Shown in pieces: positions 1 through 11,064 of a stretch of DNA of 60,000 bases (position 1 is its first letter; every line of letters starts with the position of its first letter). Where the stretch lies: contig NC_092570.1 in the NCBI RefSeq assembly GCF_037975245.1, positions 3,444,001 to 3,504,000 of the forward strand, read 5' to 3'. The notes beneath the pieces were generated by a model. That model was not told where the DNA came from. It was given only the letters and a program-made list of their open reading frames with translations, and made no database searches. The translations under genes and the position numbers were made by a program. The DNA is from Apostichopus japonicus (taxonomy: Eukaryota; Echinodermata; Holothuroidea; Aspidochirotida; Stichopodidae).

Positions 1-620
1 TTCAATTGTTATGTAGAATATGTTGAAACAAAAAGGTAATTAAATTTCATCAGTATTGACCCGACATTTCAGCATGATAAAAGGTGTTACAGGTTTCAAA
101 GGTCTCAAGAAGAATCTGACCCTTCCTATTATTCACAGATATTGTTGAATATTCAATTCAAAATTCAATGGTTCCAATGGGTGAAAATGTTTTAAAAATG
201 GCAGTGAAATGCTTATTCAAGATCGAACATTGGTGACCATAATGTGACTTTATAGCATATTTCGGAGCAATACTGATGAACTTTAAAAGAAATCTTCAAA
301 GTTTTTCTGTTTTCTAACAGAATTCAGGAAACGTGTAAATTTAGGGGTGTGTTCCGAAAGGAAAATATTTGGAATAATGGGGAAGCAGCGGGGAAAACAT
401 CTCACAGTCTCGGAATGTCACACGTTTAATTACTCCGAAACAGGGGCAAAACTTTTCATTGGCTTAAGAGAAAGGTAGAAAGACATTTAACTGTCGTTTC
501 TGGTTCAGAAACCAATGGAATGTGAGCAAATAACTTCACGACTCATGTCACCTAGTCTCGCGCAACAAACCAATTATTTAGAAAATGACTATTATTTTAT
601 CGATTAAGATCTAAAACAAG
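1..620. repeat. Segmental duplication block, copy 1
   Basis: This block is clearly similar, with small indels, to 13831-14385. Both contain the same run of phrases in order, for example TTTCATCAGTATTGACCCGA, a GGTGTTACAGG segment and a TCTGACCCTTCCTATTATTC segment. Copy 1 is about 70 bp longer in its middle (near 310-450). No coding frame is supported. Copy 2 lies upstream of gene B, so copy 1 may be the upstream flank of a further paralogue just outside the window. Confidence 0.8.
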
Positions 621-1540
621 CATAGATAGAATAAAATCAAAGTGACTTATGCACTCCTTTTCTCTTTATAATCCCTCCTCTATACCTTTTCTTATTGTTC
701 ACCCCTGCCCCACCCACCTCACCCACTCACCCCGAAAAACTATCAAACCCATCCAATATCACTTACCAAAACCCAGTGTGAATATATTATTAACATGTCT
801 GAGAATTTCCACTCAATGTGCCTTTAAAATAAAAAGAAATAAAAACACATATCCTAATAGTTAATAATTTTAAATTAAAAAAAAGAAGAAAAAAAACAGG
901 AATGGTTATCAAATCAATAATGACAGTACTAATGCTGGCGATTCCTGATCAAGCTATAATCATCTCAAGATATGAGTGTGTCAAGAATATGTCTTATTAA
1001 TTATAAAATAGATCAACCCTGCGTTGATTTGAATACATCTCGAAACGTTTTTTAAACAATAGTTTAAATGTATGTAATGAAACGAAATGTCGACATCTCT
1101 AGTGAAAATCATAAACCTAGGAAGATTTAATTACACATTTAGGCATATTGTCTTTAAAGTTCGCGTTATGAAAACAAAGTAAATGCTACAAGCACAGCTG
1201 ACAATGAGACGTGATAAACATATGAATAATTCTAACATTGCTCGCAAATGCATCTCGGTACCTCCCGCCCCCTCCACTACCACCACACCCCCGTCGCCCC
1301 TCTTCCTTGTAATCCACCATAATGTTGCTTCTATATATGGGGAAGATTAAACAGTTGACACCGTTCATCCTTCAAAATACCTTCTTTCTACCTCTACCAA
1401 TCAGTTTATTCCAATAGGTTTACTTCCTGCTGATAATCTTTATAAAGAGAGTCAGATTGTTTCATCGCGATTTATATCAATGTTTTTGACTTACTGTCTG
1501 AATTAGTACGGGTAGCGAGATCAATTCTGTCAATGATCTA
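621..1540. other. AT-rich intergenic DNA, nothing recognised
   Basis: I see no gene or repeat here. There is a short pyrimidine-rich patch near 1261-1310 and an A-rich tract near 875-897. The open frames at 649-864 and 1186-1368 are low-complexity and lack domain or splice support. Confidence 0.5.
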
Positions 1541-1544
1541 TTCA

Positions 1545-1985
1545 TCCTTGGAAGTTCAAGTAGTAGTTCCGCGAAAGTTGTATCTTACAACGCGATGATA
1601 GCAGAAGACCTTTTTACCGATGTTTTTATCAAATACTTTCCGTTATTTCCAAAGTTCTTTCACATTTTTTTAATTTTTAGTCGCATGTTAGTATAACTTT
1701 TTAAATCACTCAATATATCAGGATAAACCACCAAACTCCTTTAAGCACAGTTCTCATTGTCGATGTCCTTTTCGTCCTTGGAGGTACATGTAGTAGTTTC
1801 GCGAAAGTTGTTTTCTTACTACACATAGCAGAATACCTTGTTACAGATGTTTCTATCAAGTAGTGTTTGTTATTTCCAAAGTTCCATTCCGATTTTTGAT
1901 TCAGTCACATGTTATTACAACTTTTTAAATCTCTCAGTATATCAGGATCAATTACCGTGCTCCTTTAAGCATCGTTCTCAATGTT
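1545..1985. repeat. Direct tandem duplication, about 225-bp unit, two copies
   Basis: The segment 1545-1765 is repeated in diverged form at 1774-1985. Shared landmarks in order are the CCTTGGA start, GTAGTAGTT, CGCGAAAGTTGT, TTATTTCCAAAGTTC, AACTTTTTAAATC, ATATATCAGGAT, CTCCTTTAAGCA and TTCTCA. The copies differ by many substitutions, so the duplication is not recent. No conserved reading frame is apparent. Confidence 0.8.
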
Positions 1986-2866
1986 TAGCAATATATTCTT
2001 GTTACTTTAAATCCAGCTCTCAGTCAGCTCCCGTCTGCATTCTCATGGCTGCTTTTTTATTTTAAACTTAATCATCAGGGAGCTGTGACTATTCACTATC
2101 CATTTATCCTCCGGAAGTTTGCTGTAAATCAAAACAAAGAAAGACAAATTTTAACCTCAAACAATGCCAGATAAAATACTACAAAACCATTAATTGTTAG
2201 TGGTCATTTCAACGTTAAATGATTATTCCGTGTTCGTTCAACTTAAAATGAAATCTTAACACTTGAATATGGAAATTATATTTCCAAACAATAAATTAAC
2301 ATCCCAACTACAGAAATATACATTTAAATGAAGTACGGAGTGTACGTAGTTATAAGAAATAAACAAACATAAACTTATGATGGTAAATGAACATCATTTT
2401 AAATATAGGGTTTCTATGAACAATTCTGGGGTTATATAACCACATAATGATTAATGAAAATGTTCTGGGAAACATTTTAGCATGCTAACAATCATGACAT
2501 TGATATCAAGTACTGGGAAACATTTTTAGGATACTAAAAAGTTTAACACTTTATATCGATTTATATACACTGCTATAAAATAGGTACACATAGTAACGTC
2601 ATGGGTTATGGTAATTTTTTCCATAATTTTCGCATTATGTGCTATTATTGATGAAACTCTCAAGAAAGTGGTGTACAACTATGATATCTAATATATATCT
2701 TCTCTCTGTATTTATTGACATTTCTTACTCATGTGTTTAAATATTATAAATTACCAACAAAGAACAGAACCACTATTTCTATAGTTAAGCTTTAACAAAA
2801 CAAAATTATGTCCTCCGTTTTGGCTACACCTTCTCGCATGGATTTATTTTCTGCGAATTGTAAACT

Positions 2867-2872
2867 TTTAAT
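2867..2872 (-). terminator. Candidate ATTAAA polyadenylation signal of gene A
   Basis: On the minus strand an ATTAAA hexamer lies about 75 bp past the proposed gene A stop. It is conserved at the equivalent place in gene B (10984-10989), inside a longer conserved block. A canonical AATAAA also occurs in gene A only, at 2843-2848. The assignment depends on the tentative terminal exon. Confidence 0.4.
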
Positions 2873-2947
2873 CTGAAATATCTTACACAAAATTATCCCC
2901 TTAAAATTGAGGAATTTCAAAGCATGTTAGTGGAGAAGAATTGCTCC

Positions 2948-4308
2948 TCACAGCAAAACGGTCTGGTGTTATATACGTTGGAAAATGATAGTCGAGGTTT
3001 CCAAAACAAGAGACACCATTAATATTAATTGATTTTGTTCATTTATTTGTAGACAAAACTTGATGAATGTGAAATTAGAAACATGTAACATAAAACAAAC
3101 ATTCATTATTTTATTATCCAATGTAAATGTGTATACATTCAGTATAAATTGGAATAAAATTAATAATCTTACCTGATTAATTTGTAAAGTTCGCGTCAAT
3201 ATTGCTCCTCCTTTCGCGTTTTCTGCAGTGTATTTAAAATGATGTATTCCTGCATAATGTCGTCTTTGTACCGTGAAACTCAACGTGAATCCAGCATCAC
3301 TTTCGCCTAGTGTCAACGTCTTGAGATCGTGCCATTTGCTGGTGTCAGTAAAATCTTGCTCTTGAAAAAGAACGGTAACATCCCTCTCACCCTTTATTCT
3401 TATTACATCCTGGTAGGTTTGCCCGACATTTAGTCGTGTCCTATCGTCGTGCCTGCCCAGAAACACGGGTTTACCTGATGAAAACAAAAGCATAAAAATT
3501 GCCTTTTTATGACAATTTGTCGACAGTGTCTCAGAGATATGAATGATGTTGGTTGATTTGTTTTCTTCACTAGGTTTATTGCTTTCTTTTTCAGACTTAT
3601 GATAGGATATAAACCAAATATAAATAGACATCTATATGACAGTAGTTTATACTTTACGCGCTCATGTTTATCGGTAAAATTGTACTTAAAAAACGGTATC
3701 ATAGTTAAAGGTTTGCTAAAGTTAAAAAGGCAATCAAATGCAACAGGGAGCAAATCTAAGCACCAGGAATTGAAAGTGTGCAAAAAAATCGAAATCTTTA
3801 GAGTAACTTAAACATTTATTAGCCACAACAATTTCAGTATCGCTATTTATATTCATATAGTATATGCCAGCTATGTAGATACCATAATTACACAGAAAGT
3901 GTGGAAGGTCTATTGGTTAGTGTTACCGCACAGTAGATGTTTAGGACACTCATACAACAAACACAAATAGTACGTTAACAGTCGGTGTCAAAAAAGGAAA
4001 GATATAAATGTTAAAAAAGGAAACATACATCTTCTATATATAATCATTATTTCGTTTCCATCGAATATGATATGATGCTATACTGACATCAAAATAAATA
4101 AATTAATAATGATAAAACTTGAGCAAGAAATAAACTTATCCCCCCCCCCCCTCACTCCGAACACCTCCCTTTCAACCATAGACCTATAACTGTTAGGAGA
4201 AAACCCATATATTCACATACCTCTCGAAGGGTTGGGTGGTTCTGGTCCAGGATATGGTCTTGGATCATATCGATTATAACTCACGCTAATATCTCCTGGT
4301 TCCAACAT
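2948..4308 (-). CDS. Gene A: single-domain Ig/FN3-like beta-sandwich protein (tandem family)
   Basis: This is a minus-strand split gene. Exon 1 is 4221-4308 (ATG, 29 codons plus 1 nt, donor GTATGT). Exon 2 is 3173-3474 (acceptor CAG, 302 bp, donor GTAAGA). The proposed exon 3 is 2948-2962, encoding TVLL and then TGA. The joined frame gives 134 residues. Exon 1 begins MLEPGDISVSY, is Pro-rich later and has no signal peptide or membrane segment. Exon 2 encodes one beta-sandwich domain that opens like an I-set Ig (PVFLG) and continues with VIRIKGERDVTV and the central DAGFTLSF. It closes with GIHHFKYTAENAKG, which resembles an FN3 F-G strand more than the Ig DxGxYxC. The domain has no cysteine. 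Gene B is a close duplicate. Function is unknown; a cytosolic binding module is my inference. Exons 1 and 2 are firm and exon 3 is tentative. Confidence 0.75.
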
Positions 4309-4381
4309 TTTGACTTCAAATTGTTCAAACTTTATCGTTTATTTGGTAATGAAGACTGATATTAACTAAATACGTATCTCT

Positions 4382-4390
4382 CCTTATATA
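4382..4390 (-). promoter_or_regulatory. TATA box of gene A
   Basis: TATATAAGG on the minus strand lies 74 bp upstream of the gene A start codon. The same nonamer, in the same surrounding sequence, lies 73 bp upstream of gene B. Its spacing leaves room for a 5' UTR of about 40-45 nt that ends in TTTGAAGTCAAAATG in both genes. Confidence 0.6.
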
Positions 4391-4869
4391 CATGTATAAG
4401 AAAATTATTCCACTAGTTAATCCCATATCTATTTATATATAAACGGGCGATCAACTATACATAAGTTCATACGCCTTGAATAATATAACACCGTGTCGAT
4501 TAGTGGGGGCAGGCAACTTTTATTTATTAGTGCTACGTATTGCGTAGCTATGTTTGCCAAAAAGTGCATACATTACTACACCACACGTAAGAATTGGCGA
4601 TGCTTTTCATTGAGACGTTATCATGATGTACAGCTATAAAGCGGTCCACTTTACGTGTGTGTCAACCAATGTTAATCGGTCTGTGAGCCTTTTCCTAAAT
4701 ATACACACTGTTTTCGGATACTTGTTATATACAGCTGTGTTATACAACCTAACGTGTATTATTTTACCTACGTCCTATACACATTACTTAAGCGCTAACA
4801 TTTTTTGTATTAATTTAATGAACGAGGAAATATTCCGGAGAACAGAAAAACTACACACACATGGCGATC

Positions 4870-5755
4870 GATCGAGCTTTAGTTTTTAAAGGTTTGCTAG
4901 TGAACACCCGTCACTTTGCATGGTAGGAATGGGATGTGCGATGTCGATAGAAACCCCTATATCGAACTTAAACATTCTACCTCCCTCACACATTATTTCG
5001 GGATTACATGAGACTTTATAGCAGTTGTTCATGAGCAAATAAGACAACACAGAAGCAGTAGTGTGACTCGCTCAATAATTGTATTTAGAACTCTTGTTCT
5101 TGTAATTTCCGAAGTATTGTGTGGTGCAGGTACAGAAGCAACGTGTTTTACTTTCCTGCATTCATTTTACATGGAATAGTAGCTACAACACCTTCGTTGC
5201 ATTACGCAATGGTTTAAAAGTGATCGCAGGCAGACAAACACGAACCTAAAAGTATGACCAAAGATTCTGTCGGTGGGATATGTGGTGAAAACTGTGTTAT
5301 AATAAATCAGTTAAAGGCGACCAGTAAACTAGAAATTTAGACGATTCATTGAATATAATGAATATAATATGATATTACCAAATTGAATGGTAACATATTT
5401 CAGTACATATGAAATATATTCGTAAAGGTTTAACGATCATCAGTTTTAGCCTCAAATTAGGCTAGAAAGATCTGATAATGGTCACCCGTATTCAACATGC
5501 ATTAAGACAGGCGTTTGAGCTGAATGAGACTAAATGAGAATATAATAATTTTGGTCGTTTGGAAACACGGGAAAGGCAACTTTGAAAATGTTTAATGTTT
5601 TGTTGTTGTAAAATTGAAGAATTTATATACAGCTGACCTTAAAAGCTTGTTTTGTGTGTAACATTGGAACACGTTTCTTACGATATCAGAAGATATTGCA
5701 GAGAGAAGTGACGTCACAAGACAAACTCTCACCTTCAACACAAAAGCCAATGCTG
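4870..5755. other. Insertion/deletion segment absent from the duplicate copy
   Basis: Gene B's flank runs directly from the ACACACATG phrase into TTTTGGGTAAC, whereas the gene A copy has about 890 bp between the two. I see no terminal inverted repeat, target-site duplication or coding frame in the extra DNA. It may be ancestral sequence lost from copy 2 rather than an insertion. Confidence 0.5.
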
Positions 5756-5914
5756 CTAGCATTTTGGGTAACCTTGCTTTCTTGACAGATAAACAAATAA
5801 ATGTTTACAGAATTGAATTTTGACTTTCAAAAATGGGATAACTTTGTTATATTTTAAACTAGCCTTAACAATTTAATAGTATTTCCTAATCACAGTCTCT
5901 ATTGCTTAGCTATT

Positions 5915-6412
5915 TTTATATTTTGTACATGGAACAGTATTACCGCAGAGTCTCACCTGCTGAATGTGATTGGTTATTTGTATGTTTTGTACATGGAACA
6001 TTATTACAATAGACTCGCACCCCTGGATGTGATTGGCTTTTTATATGGTTTGTACATAGAACAGTATTACCGTAGACTCTCACCTCCAGAATGTGATTGG
6101 CTATTTACATATTTTGTACATGGAACATTATTACCATAGACTCGCACCTCCTGAATGTGATTGGCTATTTACATATTTTGTACATGGAACATTATTACCA
6201 TAGACTCGCACCTCCTGAATGTGATTGGCTAATTACATATTTTGTACATGGAACATTATTACCATAGACTCGCACCTCCTTAATGTGATTGGCTATTTAC
6301 ATATTTTGTACATGGAACATTATTACAATAGACTCCCACCCCTGAATGTGATTGGCTATTAATATACTTTGTACATGGAACAGTATTAACTTTTACTCGC
6401 ACCCCTTGCGTG
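5915..6412. repeat. Minisatellite, about 63-bp unit, eight copies
   Basis: The phrase TTTGTACATGGAACA recurs near 5922, 5984, 6048 (one change), 6113, 6177, 6240, 6307 and 6369. It is followed by an ATTACCATAGACTCGCACC segment and then TGTGATTGGCTATT. Each unit carries an ATTGGCT, an inverted CCAAT-box-like core, as part of the repeat. The central units are nearly identical, which suggests recent expansion or homogenisation. Confidence 0.9.
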
Positions 6413-6783
6413 TATAAGCGTCTGTTTCGTCATTGTAAGCTTGAGGGGTATAGGGGAGTGGTTAGAACGGATTTTACAAAAATCTTTCTGGTTGTTTATA
6501 AATAAGATAATTAAATACTGGAGTGGTAAGAGCCATGTCGATTCAACCATCTCGAATTCCAGATGATCCTTAAATGGATAATAACACATCTTAGACATCA
6601 GACACAGTATTTTAATTTAAAAAAAAAACCGCTGTGATAATATCGGAAGTTCGAACATTAATGCTGTGAGAAATGATGATCTAAGAATAACAAGTTCTAC
6701 AGATAACAATTATAAGTCTGTAGTTAGTTCATGTTGATTCGATAACCCTTAACTATATTAACAAGACAATAAAAGTTATCAAC

Positions 6784-7770
6784 AGGCTGATCCTGTTTTC
6801 CACGAGGTTATGGAATGGATAGGATATGATAATCGGCCACCATACAAAAGAATGGTCAAAAGATCGCCTGTTTTGAAGAAGTTGTGGAGAGAGTTTCCTA
6901 GGTTAGTGAATTATGGATGGTATACTTTGTAGAACAGTGCATAGTTGGATTAAGAATCTCTTATCAAACTGTTACTCCGGAGATTTTGGCTTATGATATG
7001 TTTAAAACTGTTCATGGTAATGTTACACGTGGTCATTTTTGTTAAGAACGAAAATCTAACAGGTTTAGAGATATTTGTTATTGGCCTTTCGTGAACAGAG
7101 ATGTGAAGTTCTTGTGCAAAGATTTGTGTATATTGTCATTTTCGTACTAACGTTAATCTTTCTCGAAGGGGCACATCTCCAGGATAGTAAACTTATGAAA
7201 GTAAACCTATGAAGGAAATTTGTGCAAAGTTTGGAATAAAGAAACAGAAGAACAACTCCATACCACCCACAGGGAAATGATCTAACAGAACAATTTAATA
7301 GGACTCCTGAAAGATCAAAATGTGCAAATATTTAATGTCATTAGGCGATGAGTTGGACCAATACCAAAAGTGCCTTTGAGTTTTCATACAAATCGAGGGT
7401 TTACTCAACCACTGGCTTGAGCCATTATTTAACCAATCATGGTAGGGAGCCACCGAACTCCCTTTTAATCGTATTCTCCTCATGTAAACTTCACATGGAA
7501 TTAGACATCATGCTTTATACTCAAACAGTTGAAAATAGATCTAAAACGAGCACATGAATATGTCCCAGATATAATCGAGTGACCATAGACGTATATTAAG
7601 CATATGTATAACGAGACCAGGTCAAACTTGTCAAAGGTCATCTGAAGCTGGTGACCTTGTAGTTGTAATCATCAAAGAGAAAGGTGAAGCCCTAATTGGA
7701 AATGTCATTATATGATTCTTTATAATGTGAATAATGTTAATTCTAATCCGGCTATATGTGCCATCATAGA
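6784..7770 (+). mobile_element. Decayed Ty3/gypsy-type integrase remnant
   Basis: Three pieces of an LTR-retrotransposon pol gene are recognisable in order. The region 6784-6930 is open and matches the RNase H to integrase linker (ADPVFHEVMEW, then LKKLWREFPRL and a degraded G-x-LYR). The region 6996-7130 matches the HHCC zinc-binding domain (VHGNVTRGHF, then RDICYWPFVNRDV and two cysteines), with an in-frame stop. The regions 7208-7290 and 7400-7470 match the core end (KEICAKFGIKKQ, then the degraded FGREP-like segment). The DDE catalytic core between 7140 and 7200 is deleted and there are several stops and frameshifts. No LTRs were seen. It is a dead fragment. Confidence 0.8.
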
Positions 7771-10700
7771 TCTGTACTCATTTATAAATGTAAGGTTCGT
7801 CACCTCACAACACACCCGCAATACATTTATTTTCGTTTTTCCTGAATGAGTATAAGGCAATATGAGCTATGAACAAAATCAATATTGTTGATCATTAGAA
7901 GGGAAAATCCCTCACCTAAACAACACAACAGATCACCCACACCCGTTATCCCATAAATGAGACCGAAAGCCGAGGAGCTTCAAGTCCTGTTACCCAAATC
8001 GTCTATCAAACTATATTATGAAAATCTATCCCAAATCTCCGACTTAAGTATGTAAAGAAACTACAGTTAAAATCCGGTCGAAATTTGTTGCTACTTTTTA
8101 ACGGTTTGTATAGTTTCTGTAACCCCATCATGCACCCGCTTTCTACCAATTATGCGAATTTATTTTATCACAGAGAGGGCTATATTTACAGTTCTTAAAT
8201 AATTATTTTATTAATTTGCCGAGTACTAATAACCTTTATGGTTGCAATAATTTATACAATCACTGGTATTGAAACAGTGGAGGGGATTCCAAAATCCATG
8301 CGATTGTTAGAAGGAATAGGGGCTTGAAGCTTTATGGGTTTGGAATGGAAAATAATACCAATGAGATGTGTGGTATTTAAATGCCTTCCTATTTAGCGCA
8401 ATATAGAATTAAAAGTGTAGAGGTCAAATGGTCCATTCTGAGGCATATTTAGACTATTCCATTAGGTCAATATTTAGGTCTAATATTGCCAAATTGTGCT
8501 AATAAATAAATAAAAATTCCCTCAACTGGACGTTTACCTCCCCGATCGGGGGTAGGGGATGGAGGAAGGGGTATCAAACAGTGCACTGAATGTGTGATTA
8601 TTCAATGCATATTACATGATACATTTGGGAAAGTGGGAGGGGAAATGGTTGACTGTGGATAGGATAGGGAACTACAAACTGATTTGAGGTAGGAAAAATC
8701 ACCCAAATACAAACTTTGTGCATTCTCTGCTATATTTTCCAGTATTTGTAAGTGAAATTCAATGAAAGAAGGAGTACGTTTTCTAGTTTTCTTTGTAGCA
8801 AAATGTCATTTCTAATTACAGTTTTATTTAAACTTCTCAGCACAAAGTTTAAGAGGGGCCAATTCTGTTTATAAAGTTAGGATTTTAAAGGCTTTTTAAC
8901 AATCGGATGTCGGGGTGGTGGTGGGGTGGGGCAGGGTATGGGGGGACATGGTAATTTTTTCCATGTTAGTGAAACAGCCTTTTATATTCCACTATAAACT
9001 ATGACTGCATGGGTATAGATGGGTGACAACAAAAAACGAAGAGGGTGTACATAGAAAATCAAAATATGTCATTTGTTTCCTCACTTTATTGTTTAGTACC
9101 GGTACACACCCACTGACAAAAAAAAGAAATAAATAACATATAAGTAATGATATACAAAACAGCCTCGGTGTTTGTGCTCACATTGCATTCCTATAACAGA
9201 GTATCTACCACGAAACATGTATAACCTGTTCTTAGCCCATTAACAAAGATCATGTCAACCAGAATAAGTGCACTCATGTTTTGTTATTTAATTTTCTTGT
9301 ATGACTTAAAACAAAGGCAGACAACTTTCACCGGGGATAAATGACGTAGTTTATGACGTAGTCTAATCGTCATAATCACGTGTTCCCCATCTTGATGTAA
9401 AATGAAACTATATGCCACCTGTTCAGTTGGGTACTTTTCGATGGTATTGTAAAGTTTGATCTTTTATTTTTTTTTGTTTTTAGATCATTTTCGAACTTCA
9501 TTTTCCACAAGTTAAGGGAACAGTTATTTATAACTCATGTTGAATTTCAATATGTTCAGGAAAAGAGCAAAATGAAAGCTATAATATTGATGATGTCAAT
9601 AAAATATTCGTTTACTGTCCTCATATAATTCATAATTCATTTACCATCGAACCTTGCTGTTCTGAAGTTCATTTCACTGTAGTGGAAGCAATATGGAAAT
9701 ATTGATATCAATTATGCATTTCCATCCCCCTATAATCTACCTCAGTATCATCACCCGCATTATATACCCAACTCAGATCTTCGTACTGCATAAATCAAGC
9801 AAAAACGAATTAAAAAAAGGAATAAAAACATGCATTCCCGTTGTGATCTTTTTCTTCCTTCGTAGTAGATTAAACTTAATTGATACTTGAGCCATAAAAT
9901 TAAACACGAACACAATAGAGAATTTTTGAGTGAAAGACAATGCAAATTTAGATCTTCGAAACAAAGGACGGTTACTTTTAGAATTAACAATGTAACTTAA
10001 GTAATCAATTTAAAAAACAAAAGAAAGAATTTAACGGTTAAGTAAGTATTTGTTTACCACCCTCCCTTCCTCCATTACATGTCCAACCATCTATGATTCA
10101 TAATTTGCATATTAGGATATCTTCAGTTGGAGTAAGACTCTATAGTGACTACGACTACAACCCCCACCCCAACACCCACCCCACACCCGACCCTACACCA
10201 TGGAAATTATGCAATTAATAACAATGACTAATTCATTTAATGATAAGTGAAGGGTAAACTTCACTAAATCAAGCTTAAAAAACCAACGCTTTTGGCAACA
10301 GTTAAATTTAATGCGAAGTTTATTTAGTGCAAATTACCCCCATGTCTTGTCTCCGTGAATAGGTTCTTGTCACACAAAACATGTAGGAAGTAGTGGGATT
10401 CAAAGAATACTGCAACCCGAACAGGTGCCCTGTAAGAGAAATATATATATATATACGTAACATATATGAATATGTCGTACAAATAAGAATGCGACCCTCA
10501 GGCAACAAAAAGTGGTAACACTTATACGAAGACCGTTTGTGTCCAAGTTTCGAAGTTCCACATCATTTTTATCATAATGATAGAATAACATATATTATGA
10601 AGCAAAATCGGGTATTATTATTATTATTATTATTATTGATAGTTAGGTTATTTTAAACAGTTATATCTTCTCTTATGAGACGATGGGGAGGATGGGGGAG

Positions 10701-10858
10701 GGGGAGTGGAAGGGGAGGGGAAGCGTGTGAGAGGCAAGGCAAAAAAAAGCACCAGATGATGGAGAAGCACGTTAAATAATTCTTACCCTAGGATTTGAAG
10801 ACGAATAATGCAATATTAGATCGAATAATGAGAAAGTGTAATAATTTAAAAAAATTAC
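7771..10858. other. Intergenic DNA, nothing recognised beyond simple tracts
   Basis: I find no exon, domain or repeat family. Simple tracts include G-rich DNA at about 8910-8945, an (AT)n run at 10441-10456, (TTA)n at 10617-10636 and G-rich DNA at 10684-10725. Short open frames at 9693-9890 and 9760-9990 are AT-driven and overlap each other on opposite strands. Confidence 0.5.
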
Positions 10859-10983
10859 AGGGTTCAGTTATAAGGAATAGACATTCGTGAACCTATGATG
10901 GCAATTGAACATTAATTTTAATTCAAGAAATAGGGTTTAAATAAACAATTATGGGGTTATACATTTTCTGAGATCTGAAAATT

Positions 10984-10989
10984 TTTAAT
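10984..10989 (-). terminator. Candidate ATTAAA polyadenylation signal of gene B
   Basis: This is the equivalent of the gene A hexamer, in the conserved block that reads TTTTAATCTGAAATATCT on the plus strand. It lies about 75 bp past the proposed stop. Confidence 0.4.
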
Positions 10990-11064
10990 CTGAAATATCT
11001 GACTTAAAAACTATCCCCTGAAATTGAGGAAATCCAACACATATTATTGGAGAAGAATTGCTCC

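Larger units (their letters stand above)
2340..5875. repeat. Segmental duplication carrying gene A, partner of 10860-13105
   Basis: The sequence lines up with 10860-13105 across coding and non-coding parts. The alignable parts are 2345-2440 with 10865-10962, 2860-4870 with 10980-12990, and 5760-5870 with 12996-13100. Copy 1 carries two extra segments that copy 2 lacks, roughly 2440-2860 and 4870-5755. Introns and flanks are still alignable, so the duplication is relatively young within this cluster. Confidence 0.85.

Noticed and set aside
2969-3172. Read-through of gene A exon 2 past its donor to give a longer protein
   Set aside because: The donor GTAAGA is strong and conserved in gene B, and the read-through sequence is AT-driven and not conserved between the two genes.
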